Part shown: positions 7,165 to 16,856 of the stretch, piece after piece
Layout: every line of letters begins with the position of its first letter
Position numbering within the stretch: the first letter of the stretch is position 1
Assembly: GCA_016705475.1 (NCBI GenBank)
Contig: JADIYD010000010.1
Coordinates: 62,001-126,000 of the forward strand
DNA length: 64,000 nucleotides
Origin: Betaproteobacteria bacterium
GTDB lineage: Bacteria; Pseudomonadota; Gammaproteobacteria; Burkholderiales; Rhodocyclaceae
Reading direction: 5' to 3'
Notes under the pieces: generated by a model
What the model saw: the letters and a program-made list of their open reading frames with translations, nothing else
Told to the model about the DNA's origin: nothing
Databases searched by the model: none
Made by a program: the position numbers and the translations under genes

Positions 7165-9519
7165 ATGTTCAACAACCTCATCCCTCTGCTCGGGTTAGCC
7201 ACCCTGGTGGCTTTGGCCGGGCTGATTCTGATTCGGCCCTTGCGCCGAAGCATCATCACCCGGCCCATTTTTTCCACCTATCGCAAGGTGCTGCCACAGA
7301 TGTCGGACACCGAGCGCGACGCCCTTGAGGCCGGCACCGTCTGGTGGGAGGGGGAGTTGTTCCGGGGCGCGCCCGACTGGCAGAAACTGCACGCCTACCC
7401 GCAGCCGAAACTGACGCCGGCCGAACAGTCGTTTCTCGACAACGAATGCGAGGAGGCCTGCCGTCTGGTCAATGACTGGCAAGTGACGCAGGAACTCTAT
7501 GACCTGCCGGCCGACGCCTGGCGCTACATCAAGGATAAGGGCTTCCTTGGCATGATCATTCCGAAGAAATACGGCGGTCTGGAGTTCTCGGCCTACGCCC
7601 ATTCGCAGGTCGTGACCAAGCTGTCGACGCGTTCCTCTGCGCTGTCGGTTTCAGTCATGGTGCCCAACTCGCTCGGCCCGGCCGAGCTGCTGCTGCACTA
7701 CGGCACCGAGGCGCAGAAGAATCATTACCTGCCGCGTCTGGCCAAGGGCATCGAGGTGCCAGCGTTTGCGCTGACCAGCCCGTGGGCCGGCTCCGATGCG
7801 GCATCGATTCCGGACAGCGGTGTCGTCTGCAAGGGGCTGTATCAGGGCAAGGAAGTGCTCGGCATGCGCGTCTCGTGGGACAAGCGCTACATCACGCTGG
7901 CGCCGGTGTGCACGGTGTTCGGTCTGGCCTTCCACCTCTATGACCCGGATGGCCTGCTTGGCGACAAGAAGCACGTCGGCATTACCTGCGCCCTGGTTCC
8001 CTACGACCATCCCGGCGTCGAAACCGGTCGTCGTCACTTCCCGCTCAACGCCATGTTCATGAACGGCCCGACGCGCGGCAAGGACGTGTTCATGCCGCTC
8101 GATTTCATCATCGGCGGCCCGGAAAAGGCCGGCCACGGCTGGCGGATGCTCATGGAGTGCCTGGCGGCTGGCCGCTCGATTTCGCTGCCGTCGTCGAATA
8201 CCGGCATGGCGCAGATGACGGCGCGCGCCGTCGGCGGCTATGCCCGCGTGCGTTCCCAGTTCAAGATGGCCGTCGGCAAGTTCGAGGGCGTCGAGGAGGC
8301 GCTGACCCGCATCGGCGCCTACACCTACATGATGGACGCCGTGCGCAAGATGACGGCGGGCGCCGTCGATCTTGGCGAGAAGCCATCGGTCGTTTCGGCC
8401 ATCGCCAAGTACCACGTCACCGAGCGCGCCCGTCAGGTCGTCAATGACGGCATGGACGTCATCGGCGGCAAGGGCATCTGTCTCGGCCCCAACAATTTCA
8501 TGGGCCGCGCTTACCAGCAGGTGCCGATCGGCATCACCGTCGAAGGCGCCAATATTTTGACGCGCTCGCTGATCATCTTCGGCCAGGGGGCCATCCGCTG
8601 CCATCCGTATTTGCTGCCGGAAATGCAGGCGGCGCAGAACCCGGACCAAAAACAGGGTCTGGCCGATTTCGACAAGGCGCTGTTCGGCCATATTGGCTTC
8701 ACGATCAAGAACGGCTTCCGCGCCCTGTGGCTGGGCATGACCGGCTCGCACTTTGCTGCGGTCAACGTCGATACGGCACCCGAAATGCGGCGTTACTACC
8801 AGCAGCTGACGCGCTTCTCGGCCGCCTTCGCCTTCATGGCCGACATCTCGTTGCTGGTCCTAGGCGGCAGCGTCAAGCGGCGCGAAAAGCTGTCGGCTCG
8901 CCTCGGCGACATCCTGGCCCAGATGTACCTGATTTCCTGCACGCTCAAGCGTTACGAAGAAGAAGGCCGCAAGGCCGACGATGCGCCGCTCGCCCACTGG
9001 GCGATCTGGGATGCGATGTACAAGGCGCAGCAGGCGTTTGACGGTGTGATCGCCAATTTCCCGATCCGCTTCATTGCCGCCTTCCTGCACCGCTCGATCT
9101 TCCCGTGGGGTCATCCGTACGTCGTGCCATCCGACGATGTCGGCCATCAGGTTGCCAAGGCGCTGATTGCGCCGTCGGCAACCCGCGATCGCCTGACTGC
9201 CGAGTGCTATGTGCCGCTGGTCGAGACCGAGCCGGTCGGCGCCATCGAAATGGCCCTCAAAGCCACGCTGCTCGCCGAGCCGATCGAAGTGAGAATCCGC
9301 GAAGCCGAAAAGGCGGGGCGCTTCGACAACAACCCGCTGGCCAATGTGCGCGACATTGCCGTCGTCGCTTTCGAGGCAGGCGTGATCTCGGTGGCCGATT
9401 TTGAAATCATGAAGGCACGTAATCACCTGCGCGACATCGTGGTTCATGTTGACGATTTCCCGTTCGACTACGGGGTCGCCACGGCCAACAAGCCCGCTGA
9501 ATCAAGGATGGCTGCCTGA
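7165..9519 (+). CDS. fadE: acyl-CoA dehydrogenase, long FadE type
   Basis: It catalyses the first step of beta-oxidation, FAD-dependent formation of trans-2-enoyl-CoA. At 784 residues it belongs to the large FadE class (E. coli FadE 814) rather than the ~400-residue class. An N-terminal hydrophobic helix (about 5-25) suggests membrane association. Visible core segments include IPKKYGGLEFS, ALTSPWAGSDAASIPDSG and MDVIGGKGICLGPNNFMG, followed by the extra C-terminal domain. AAGGAG precedes the ATG. The next gene, a thiolase, starts two bases after the stop. The regulator upstream is 39 bases away, so all three may be co-transcribed. Confidence 0.93.
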   Translation: MFNNLIPLLGLATLVALAGLILIRPLRRSIITRPIFSTYRKVLPQMSDTERDALEAGTVWWEGELFRGAPDWQKLHAYPQPKLTPAEQSFLDNECEEACRLVNDWQVTQELYDLPADAWRYIKDKGFLGMIIPKKYGGLEFSAYAHSQVVTKLSTRSSALSVSVMVPNSLGPAELLLHYGTEAQKNHYLPRLAKGIEVPAFALTSPWAGSDAASIPDSGVVCKGLYQGKEVLGMRVSWDKRYITLAPVCTVFGLAFHLYDPDGLLGDKKHVGITCALVPYDHPGVETGRRHFPLNAMFMNGPTRGKDVFMPLDFIIGGPEKAGHGWRMLMECLAAGRSISLPSSNTGMAQMTARAVGGYARVRSQFKMAVGKFEGVEEALTRIGAYTYMMDAVRKMTAGAVDLGEKPSVVSAIAKYHVTERARQVVNDGMDVIGGKGICLGPNNFMGRAYQQVPIGITVEGANILTRSLIIFGQGAIRCHPYLLPEMQAAQNPDQKQGLADFDKALFGHIGFTIKNGFRALWLGMTGSHFAAVNVDTAPEMRRYYQQLTRFSAAFAFMADISLLVLGGSVKRREKLSARLGDILAQMYLISCTLKRYEEEGRKADDAPLAHWAIWDAMYKAQQAFDGVIANFPIRFIAAFLHRSIFPWGHPYVVPSDDVGHQVAKALIAPSATRDRLTAECYVPLVETEPVGAIEMALKATLLAEPIEVRIREAEKAGRFDNNPLANVRDIAVVAFEAGVISVADFEIMKARNHLRDIVVHVDDFPFDYGVATANKPAESRMAA

Positions 9520-9521
9520 AC

Positions 9522-10808
9522 ATGAGCAAGACGATTTATGTGGTCGACGGCGCCCGCACGCCGTTTTTGAAGGCACAGAAAGGGCCCGGCGTCTTCGCCG
9601 CGTCCGATCTCGCCACGCAAGCCGGGCGGGCGCTGCTGTTGCGTCAGCCCTTCGAGCCGAGCGATCTCGACGAAGTCATTCTCGGCTGTGCCGCACCGTC
9701 GCCCGACGAAACCAACATCGGCCGCATGGTCGCGCTGCGCCTCGGCTGCGGCCGCAAGGTGCCGGGCTGGACGGTGATGCGCAACTGCGCGTCGGGCATG
9801 CAGGCCATCGACTCGGCCATCGCCAACATCCAGTGCGGGCGTTCCGAACTGGTGCTGGCCGGCGGCGTCGATGCGCTGTCGCGGGCGCCGCTGCTCTATT
9901 CGGACGCCATGGTGCGCTGGTTCGCCGGCATGATGTCGATGCGCTCGGTGAGCGAGAAGATCAGCCACTTTCTGCGACTGCCGGTGGGCGAGTTGCTCAA
10001 GCCGGTCATCGGTCTCATGAAGGGACTGACCGACCCCGTCGTCGGCCTGCTCATGGGCCAGACGGCCGAAAATTTGGCCTGGAAATTCGGCATCAACCGT
10101 CAGCAGATGGACGAATTCGCCGTCAAAAGCCATTTGAAAGCGATGTCGGCGCGGTCGGCAGGCTATTTCGGCGAGATCGTTCCGGTCGTCGATGGGCAGG
10201 GCAAAATCTACGCCGAAGACGACGGCGTGCGCGCCGATGCCAGCATGGCCGGCATGGCCAAGCTCAAGCCGTTTTTCGACAAGAAATACGGCAACATCAC
10301 GGCCGCCAACAGCTCGCAGATCACCGATGGCGCCGCCTGGCTCATCCTCGCTTCGGAAGAGGCCGTGGAGAAGTGGGGCCTCAAGCCCATCGGCAAGATT
10401 GTCGACAGCGAATGGGCCGGCCTCGACCCGGCGCAGATGGGCCTCGGCCCGGTGCACGCGGCGACGCCGATTCTGCAGCGCCATGGCCTCGGGCTGGGCG
10501 ACATCGAATACTGGGAGCTCAACGAAGCCTTCGCCGCGCAGGTTCTCGGCTGCCAGGCGGCGTGGCAATCCGACGAATACTGCCGCGAGCAGCTCGACCT
10601 TCCTGGCGCCTTCGGCAGCATTGACGAGGACAGGCTCAACGTCGATGGCGGCGCTGTTTCCATCGGCCACCCGGTCGGCGCTTCCGGGGCGCGCATCGTG
10701 CTGCATCTGCTGCATGTGTTGAGGCGCAACCAGGCCCGGCGTGGGGTTGCGACCATTTGCATCGGTGGCGGTTTGGGCGGCGCGATGCTGGTGGAGGCGA
10801 CGACATGA
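9522..10808 (+). CDS. acetyl-CoA C-acyltransferase (thiolase), FadI-like
   Basis: It performs thiolytic cleavage of 3-ketoacyl-CoA, the last step of a beta-oxidation round. The nucleophilic cysteine is in NCASGMQA (about residue 89). The second half carries NEAFAAQV, GGAVSIGHPVGASGARIV with the catalytic histidine, and CIGGGLGGAM with the second cysteine. At 428 residues it resembles the longer FadI type rather than the ~390-residue FadA type encoded at 16986. It is tightly coupled to fadE (2-base gap). The partner multifunctional enzyme follows after a 178-base gap that contains a dispersed motif. Confidence 0.92.
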   Translation: MSKTIYVVDGARTPFLKAQKGPGVFAASDLATQAGRALLLRQPFEPSDLDEVILGCAAPSPDETNIGRMVALRLGCGRKVPGWTVMRNCASGMQAIDSAIANIQCGRSELVLAGGVDALSRAPLLYSDAMVRWFAGMMSMRSVSEKISHFLRLPVGELLKPVIGLMKGLTDPVVGLLMGQTAENLAWKFGINRQQMDEFAVKSHLKAMSARSAGYFGEIVPVVDGQGKIYAEDDGVRADASMAGMAKLKPFFDKKYGNITAANSSQITDGAAWLILASEEAVEKWGLKPIGKIVDSEWAGLDPAQMGLGPVHAATPILQRHGLGLGDIEYWELNEAFAAQVLGCQAAWQSDEYCREQLDLPGAFGSIDEDRLNVDGGAVSIGHPVGASGARIVLHLLHVLRRNQARRGVATICIGGGLGGAMLVEATT

Positions 10809-10930
10809 GCAGGAAGCAGGGGCCCCGCGCAGCGGGGATGCGCACGGCCGCGAATGTCGTCCTCGGCCGACTGGCAGGCCTGGTCACCAGCATCCGAACT
10901 TTGAGGTTGGCTGACTTGAGTACTGATTTC

Positions 10931-10962
10931 AATTTTGGGCATTTTTTCCGGTTGACCGTAGC
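10931..10962 (-). repeat. dispersed GGTCAACCGG motif, copy 1
   Basis: AATTTTGGGC, a T-run, then CCGGTTGACCGTAGC, lying in the 178-base gap before the ECH-HAD gene. The rest of this gap holds only a short hairpin, CCCCGC-GCA-GCGGGG (10823-10837). Confidence 0.7.
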
Positions 10963-10986
10963 AATCGGCCAGCAGGAGCAAAACGC

Positions 10987-12891
10987 ATGAAACACTGGCA
11001 ACTGAACAAGGAAGAAAGCGGCATTGTCGTCGCCATTCTCGACAAGGCTGGCGAATCGGCCAATTCGTTATCGGCTGACGTCATGACCGAATTTGGCGAG
11101 ATACTCGACCAGTTCGACAAACAACCGCCCAAGGGGCTGCTCATCCGCTCCGGCAAGGAGGCCGGCTTCATCGCCGGCGCCGACATCCAGGAATTCTCCC
11201 AACTCGATTCTGCCGAGAAGGGCAGGGCGCTCGTCACGCGCGGCTGGAACCTGTTCAACCGCCTGGCCGCAGTACCGTACCCGACGCTGGCGCTGGTCCG
11301 TGGCCATTGTCTCGGTGGCGGCTTGGAGCTGGCGCTGGCCTGCCGCTACCTGTTGGCCGTCGATGAGCCGGGAACCAAGATGGGCCTGCCAGAAGTCATG
11401 CTCGGGATTTTTCCGGGCTGGGGCGGCATGCTGCGGCTACCCAAGCGTGTCGGCCCGGCAGCGGCACTCGACATGATGTTGACCGGCAAGACGATCGACG
11501 CCAAGCGCGCCAAGAAAATGGGCCTGGCCGACGATTGCGTGCCGCCGCGTGTCATGGAAATGGCTGCCCGCCAACTGCTCCTTTCTGCTCAGCCGCGCCG
11601 GCCGCTGCCCTTCATGCAACGCCTGTTCAGTGGTCCGCTCAAGTCGGTCGTTGCCAACGGCGCGCGCAAGCAGGTGGCGAAAAAAGCGCGGCCGGAACAC
11701 TACCCGGCGCCCTACGCCATCATCGACCTGTGGGAGAAGCACGACGGCAATGCGCTGGCGGCGCCGGAGATCATCGACCGCATCATCACCTCGCCGACGG
11801 CGCGCAACCTGGTTCGTGTCTATCACCTGCAGGAGCGGCTCAAGGGCTTCGGCAAGTCGTCTGACTTCAAGGCCAAACGCGTGCACGTCATCGGCGCCGG
11901 CGTCATGGGCGGTGACATCGCTGCCTGGTGCGCCCTGCGCGGCATGACGGTGACGCTGCAGGACCAGACGCTCGAGCGCATTGCCCCGGCGCTCAAGCGC
12001 GCCCACGCCCTGTTCACCAAACGCCTGCGCGAGCCCCTCAAAATCCGCGACGCTTTCGACCGCCTGATTCCCGACCCAACCGGTGATGGCGTCGCCCACG
12101 CCGACGTGACCATCGAAGCCATCTTTGAGAACGTCGAGGCCAAACACGCGCTGTTCAAGTCACTCGAACCGAGAATGAAGCCGGGTGCCGTTCTCGCCAG
12201 CAACACCTCCAGCCTCAAGCTCGAAGACCTGTGCACGGTTCTGAGCAAGCCGGAACGCCTCGTCGGCATCCACTTCTTCAACCCGGTGGCCATGATGCCG
12301 CTGGTCGAGGTGGTCGAAGCCGATGGCGCCGATCCGGCCGCCGTGCAAGCCGCCTGTGCATTCGTCAAACAGATCGAAAAACTGCCGCTGCCGGTAAAGA
12401 GCGAGCCGGGTTTCCTCGTAAACGCCGTGCTCGCGCCCTACATGCTGGCCGCCATGCGTGCGGTCGACGAGGGAATTTCACCGGAAACGGTCGACGAAGC
12501 CATGCTCGCCTTCGGCATGCCGATGGGGCCGATTGAACTGGTCGATACGGTTGGTCTGGACATCGCCATGGCGGCCGGCAAGCAACTGGCCGGCGGGGCC
12601 GATGCGCCGCGTTGCCTGATCGAGCGCGTCGAGAAAAACCATCTCGGCAAGAAGAGCGGGCAGGGTTTTTACGACTGGTCTTCCGGCAAGGCCGCCAAAG
12701 GAGCAGCGGGCAGCATTCCGGCCGGACTGGCCGACCGGCTGGTCACGCCGCTGATCGACCGCGTCGAAAAACTGGTTGCCGACGGTGTGGTGGCCGACCC
12801 GGAACTGGCCGACGCCGGGGTGATCTTCGGAACGGGTTTCGCTCCCTTCACCGGCGGGCCGATGCATTTTCGGCAAGCAGCAGAAAAATAG
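10987..12891 (+). CDS. enoyl-CoA hydratase/3-hydroxyacyl-CoA dehydrogenase fusion (FadJ/FadB type)
   Basis: It carries out hydration and NAD-dependent oxidation in beta-oxidation. The N-terminal crotonase domain (about 1-190) shows AGFIAGADIQEF and GHCLGGGLELALAC, which form the oxyanion hole. The Rossmann domain begins near residue 298 (VHVIGAGVMGGDIA), and the dehydrogenase signature IHFFNPVAMMPLVEVV follows. The order ECH-then-HAD is that of FadJ/FadB; the gene at 14458 has the reverse order. At 634 residues it is shorter than FadJ (~715), mainly at the C-terminus. Upstream fadE and thiolase supply the other two steps. Confidence 0.92.
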   Translation: MKHWQLNKEESGIVVAILDKAGESANSLSADVMTEFGEILDQFDKQPPKGLLIRSGKEAGFIAGADIQEFSQLDSAEKGRALVTRGWNLFNRLAAVPYPTLALVRGHCLGGGLELALACRYLLAVDEPGTKMGLPEVMLGIFPGWGGMLRLPKRVGPAAALDMMLTGKTIDAKRAKKMGLADDCVPPRVMEMAARQLLLSAQPRRPLPFMQRLFSGPLKSVVANGARKQVAKKARPEHYPAPYAIIDLWEKHDGNALAAPEIIDRIITSPTARNLVRVYHLQERLKGFGKSSDFKAKRVHVIGAGVMGGDIAAWCALRGMTVTLQDQTLERIAPALKRAHALFTKRLREPLKIRDAFDRLIPDPTGDGVAHADVTIEAIFENVEAKHALFKSLEPRMKPGAVLASNTSSLKLEDLCTVLSKPERLVGIHFFNPVAMMPLVEVVEADGADPAAVQAACAFVKQIEKLPLPVKSEPGFLVNAVLAPYMLAAMRAVDEGISPETVDEAMLAFGMPMGPIELVDTVGLDIAMAAGKQLAGGADAPRCLIERVEKNHLGKKSGQGFYDWSSGKAAKGAAGSIPAGLADRLVTPLIDRVEKLVADGVVADPELADAGVIFGTGFAPFTGGPMHFRQAAEK

Positions 12892-12902
12892 TGTTGTTTA
12901 TT

Positions 12903-12920
12903 TCCAACGAACGTTTGAAA
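12903..12920 (+). promoter_or_regulatory. probable TetR operator upstream of fadL
   Basis: TCCAACGAACGTTTGAAA shares AACGAACGT and TGAA with the operator before the TetR gene (AAAACGAACGTATGAA). It lies 102 bases before the fadL ATG, in the otherwise AT-rich upstream region. It is less exact than the two 20-base matches. Confidence 0.55.
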
Positions 12921-13021
12921 TATTTCATTTCAAACAGCGTTTTACACGCTTGTTTGATATTTAATCGTAGCAGTAGTAGCGGGTGCTTATTTGCCCATAT
13001 AACAAAACAGGAGACAAACCA

Positions 13022-14299
13022 ATGAACAAAACCATCACCCTGCGCCTCATTCCGGCGCTCATTGCCATCGCATTTTCCGGCAGCGCCGCTTCGGCGGGCT
13101 TCCAGTTGCAGAATCAGACTGGCTCGGGCAACGGCAATGCGTTTGCCGGCGCTGCGGCCGCGGCGGAGGACGCGGGAACGATATTTTTTAACCCGGCAGG
13201 TATGACGTATCTCGCCAAGGGCCACAACATTTCCGCATCCGGTACGCTTCTCTATCGTGTAATTGATTACTCAGATACGGGATCTTCGGCAATCGTTCCT
13301 TCACTTGGAACGACCAATGGTGGCAACGCTGGCGGGTTTTCGCTGCTTCCGGCAATGTATTGGGCGTATTCGGTGACGCCATCCGTGTCGGTTGGTCTGG
13401 GTATTTCACCAACCTTTGGCAACCGCACGGAATACGATTTCGACTTTGTTGGCCGGAACTCCGGGTACTTCGCCGAGATCGCACAAATCAATATCAATCC
13501 GTCCGTTGCCTGGAAGATAAACGAACAGGTTTCGGTTGGTGGCGGTATCAACTTTGCGCACAACGAAACCCATTTCAAACAAGGTATGACCTTGGGGGCT
13601 CTTGCGTCGACAACCAACAGCCTTGACGTCAAGGGGGACGCCTGGGCAGTTGGCTACAACTTGGGGGCGATGTTCCAGATCACGCCGACAACGCGTCTTG
13701 GTCTTACCTATCGCTCTGAACTCAAATTTGATCTTGAAGGCCAGCAAACGGCCAGCATCAGTGCTGTGAATGGGGTTACGGGCACACAGGAGATCAAAAC
13801 CGTACTGAAGACTCCGGCGAGCGCCTCGCTGGCGATTTCCCAGAAAGTAGGCGATCGCCTGGAACTGCTTGCTGACTATACCTGGACCAACTGGAGTGTC
13901 GTCGATGTGATTCAGTTGCAGAACAAGACTACGGGTGCAAATCTGAGTGCGCTCAGCTACAACTTCAAGGATACGTGGCGGGTAGGCGTGGGTGGCAACT
14001 ACCAGTTCAACAAGGATCTGAAGCTCAGATTTGGTATGGCTTATGACGTCTCTCCGGTCAAATCGTCAGCTGACCGGACCATGACGCTTCCGGACTCGGA
14101 CCGCACATGGATTTCCATTGGTGCGAAGTACCAGCTCTCGCCAAATGCGTCGGTCGATGTTGGCTACAGCCATATTTTCTTCGCCAAGGAAAATACGACC
14201 CGCGCTGTGTTGTCGGGTACGACAGCAATCCAGAACATTCGCGGCGAGTGGGACAACAGCGTCGACATCATTGCGGCGCAGCTGAACTACAAGTTCTGA
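13022..14299 (+). CDS. fadL: long-chain fatty-acid outer-membrane transporter (FadL family)
   Basis: FadL porins bring long-chain fatty acids across the outer membrane. ATG 13022 follows CAGGAGAC and starts a clear signal peptide (residues 1-25, ending SGSAASA). The mature protein begins GFQLQNQTGSGNG, the plug segment of FadL, and carries the family NPAG motif (IFFNPAGMTY). The rest is a predicted beta-barrel ending in phenylalanine (QLNYKF), the usual outer-membrane assembly signal. Length 425. A probable fatty-acid TetR operator lies upstream and a terminator follows at 14324, so it is transcribed alone. Confidence 0.92.
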   Translation: MNKTITLRLIPALIAIAFSGSAASAGFQLQNQTGSGNGNAFAGAAAAAEDAGTIFFNPAGMTYLAKGHNISASGTLLYRVIDYSDTGSSAIVPSLGTTNGGNAGGFSLLPAMYWAYSVTPSVSVGLGISPTFGNRTEYDFDFVGRNSGYFAEIAQININPSVAWKINEQVSVGGGINFAHNETHFKQGMTLGALASTTNSLDVKGDAWAVGYNLGAMFQITPTTRLGLTYRSELKFDLEGQQTASISAVNGVTGTQEIKTVLKTPASASLAISQKVGDRLELLADYTWTNWSVVDVIQLQNKTTGANLSALSYNFKDTWRVGVGGNYQFNKDLKLRFGMAYDVSPVKSSADRTMTLPDSDRTWISIGAKYQLSPNASVDVGYSHIFFAKENTTRAVLSGTTAIQNIRGEWDNSVDIIAAQLNYKF

Positions 14300-14323
14300 T
14301 CCCCAATTTGCAGGTTTGATCCA

Positions 14324-14351
14324 ATCCCCGGCCAGCCCGGGGATTTTTTTT
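14324..14351 (+). terminator. Rho-independent terminator after fadL
   Basis: The stem ATCCCCGG / CCGGGGAT (14324-14331 and 14337-14344) is followed by a run of T residues. Confidence 0.88.
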
Positions 14352-14381
14352 AAATTGGGCAAAAAAACCGGTTGACCGCAG
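14352..14381 (-). repeat. dispersed GGTCAACCGG motif, copy 2
   Basis: AAATTGGGC, an A-run, then CCGGTTGACCGCAG. The TTGACC within this copy doubles as the -35 box of the next operon. Confidence 0.7.
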
Positions 14382-14399
14382 AAGTGGCTGACCTATAAT
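14372..14399 (+). promoter_or_regulatory. sigma70-type promoter of the second beta-oxidation operon
   Basis: TTGACC (14372-14377), 16-base spacer, TATAAT (14394-14399). The -35 lies inside a dispersed motif and the -10 abuts the operator. Confidence 0.75.
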
Positions 14400-14418
14400 T
14401 CATACGTTCGTTTTAATT
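14398..14418 (+). promoter_or_regulatory. TetR operator of the second beta-oxidation operon
   Basis: ATTCATACGTTCGTTTTAAT (14399-14418) is an exact 20-base copy of the reversed operator before the TetR gene. It sits at the transcription start, immediately after TATAAT. Confidence 0.75.
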
Positions 14419-14457
14419 AAGCGAAGCGGAAAATAAGAGACTAAAAAGGAGATGCAA

Positions 14458-16856
14458 TTGAACAAGCTGATCGTGAAGAAAGCGGCCGTGCTGGGCGCTG
14501 GCGTGATGGGGGCGCAGATTGCCGCGCACCTCGCCAACGCCAATGTGCCGGTCGTGCTGTTCGACCTGCCGGCCAAGGAAGGCGACAAGAACGGCATCGT
14601 CAACAAGGCCCTCGACGGCCTGAAAAAGCTGGACCCGGCGCCGCTGGCCAGCAAGGGCAAGCTGCAGTTCATCGATGCCGCCAATTACGACGAGCATCTG
14701 CCGCTGCTCGCCGGCTGCGATCTGGTGATCGAGGCCATCGCCGAGCGCATGGACTGGAAGAACGACCTCTACGCCAAGATCGCGCCGCACCTCGCGCCGA
14801 ACGCCATCATCGCGTCCAACACCTCCGGCCTGTCGATGAATGCGCTGGCGCAGGGTTTGCCGGAAGCCGTCCGCCCGCGTTTCTGCGGCATCCACTTTTT
14901 CAATCCGCCGCGCTACATGCATCTGGTCGAGATCATCGGCACGCAGAGCACCGACGGCAGCACGCTCGATGCGCTGGAAACCTGGCTGACCTCGCGTCTC
15001 GGCAAGGGTGTCATCCGCGCGCTGGATACGCCGAACTTCGTCGCCAACCGCATCGGCGTCATGTCGATTCTCGCCGTCATGCACCACACCCAGGCGTTCG
15101 GCCTCGGCTTCGATGAAGTCGATGCGCTGACCGGCCCGAAGATCGGCCGCCCGAAGAGCGCCACCTATCGCACCGCCGATGTCGTCGGCCTCGATACGCT
15201 GGCTCACGTCGTCAAGACCATGCAGGACACGCTGCCGAATGATCCGTGGCACGCCTATTTCACCAATCCGGCCTGGCTGCAGGCGCTGATCGCGCAGGGC
15301 GCGCTCGGCCAGAAAACCCGTTGCGGCATCTTCCGCAAGCAGGGCAAGGAAATCCAGGTCCTCGACCTGAAGGCGCAGGATTACCGGAAATCCGCGGCGA
15401 AGTGGCCGAGGAAGTCGACGCCATCCTCAAGATGAAGAACCCGGCCGAGAAGTTCGCTGCTCTGCGCGCCTCGGCGCAGCCGCAGGCGCAATTCCTGTGG
15501 GCCATCTTCCGCGACATTTTCCATTACGCTGCCGTGCAGCTGGAAAACGTTGCCGACAACGCCCGCGATCTCGATCTGGCCATGCGCTGGGGCTTCGGCT
15601 GGTCGCAGGGGCCGTTCGAAACCTGGCAGGCCGCCGGCTGGAGCGACATCGCGCAGGCCATCGCCGCCGACATCGCCGCCGGCAAGGCCATGAGCGCCAC
15701 GCCGCTGCCGGCCTGGGTGCTGGACAGCGGACGGACCGGTGTGCATACCGGACAGGGCTCGTATTCGGCCAGCAAGAATGCCTACGTCGCCCGCTCGGCA
15801 TTGCCTGTCTATCAGCGCCAGCTCTTTCCCGAGCGCGTGCTCGGCGAGAGCGCTGTGACGCCCGAAAAATCGGGCGAGACGCTGTACGAGAACGAGGGGG
15901 TGCGTCTTTGGAGGCTGCCTGCGGTCGACCGCAAAATCGGCATCATTTCCGTCAAGTCAAAGATGCATACCATCGGTAACGAGGTGCTTGATGGCGTGAT
16001 CGCTGCCGTGCGCCAGGCCGAAACGACGCTCGATGGCGTGGTGATCTGGCACGAAGCGCCGTTTGCCGTGGGTGCCAATCTGGCGCAGGTGACGGAAGCC
16101 ATCGTCGCCGGCCAGTTCGATCTGCTTGAACAGACCGTCGAGAAATTCCAGCGCGCTTCGCAAACCCTCAAGTACGCGCAGGTGCCGACCGTTGCTGCCG
16201 TGCAGGGCATGGCGCTGGGCGGTGGTTGCGAATTCGTCATGCATGCCGGCAAGCGCGTCATGGCGCTGGAAAGCTATGTCGGGCTGGTCGAAGCCGGTGT
16301 CGGGCTGATCCCGGCCGGCGGTGGCTGCAAGGAATTCGCCGTGCGCGCGGCTGAGTGGGCGGCGCAATCGGCAACGCCGGGCGAGGTCTTCAATTTCCTG
16401 CAACCGGCCTTCATGACCATCGCCATGGCCAAGGTGGCGGCGAGCGCCGTCGAGGCGGTTGATTTCGGTTTCGCCAAGCCGTCCGACACCATCCTGTTCA
16501 ACGCCAACGAACTGCTCTTCGTCGCGATCCGGGAAGCCCGCGCCATGGCCGACGCCGGTTACGCCCCGCCGCCGATGCCACGCGCCATTCCGGTTGCCGG
16601 CAAGAACGGCATCGCGACTTTCGAGATGATGCTCGTGAACATGAAGGAAGGCGGCATGATTTCGGCCCACGACTACAAGGTTGCTCGTTCAGCCGCCATC
16701 GCCCTGTGCGGCGGCGAGGTCGAGACCGGCAGCCTGGTCGACGAGGAGTGGCTGATCACCGTCGAGCGCCGCCTGTTCGTCGAACTGCTGAAAGACCCCA
16801 TGACCCAGGCCCGGATCAAGCACATGCTCGATACCGGCAAGCCTCTCCGTAACTAA
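14458..16856 (+). pseudogene. 3-hydroxyacyl-CoA dehydrogenase/enoyl-CoA hydratase (FadN-like), frameshifted
   Basis: This is a ~800-residue bifunctional beta-oxidation enzyme with the dehydrogenase first and hydratase second, as in Bacillus FadN. The first frame (to about 15390) has the Rossmann motif AAVLGAGVMGAQIAAHLA and IHFFNPPRYMHLVEII. The second frame (from about 15387 to 16856) carries the linker and a crotonase-like domain with QGMALGGGCEFVMHAG. Continuity breaks at AQDYR / IRGEVAEEV near 15385-15390, where one base appears to be missing. I see no slippery heptamer. Both halves keep good coding character, so sequence error or a very recent mutation is likely. TTG 14458 has AAGGAG at ideal distance; ATG 14452 is too close. 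Confidence 0.85.

Noticed and set aside
9468..10715. 415-codon frame opposite the thiolase gene
   Set aside because: It is a GC-rich antisense shadow; the sense strand has all thiolase motifs.
10823..10837. CCCCGC-GCA-GCGGGG hairpin after the first thiolase as a terminator
   Set aside because: It has no T-run and the downstream gene lacks a clear promoter, so read-through is more likely.
15380..15395. Programmed -1 frameshift in the FadN-like gene
   Set aside because: No X-XXY-YYZ heptamer, internal Shine-Dalgarno or downstream hairpin of the expected kind is visible, and FadN homologues are single-frame.
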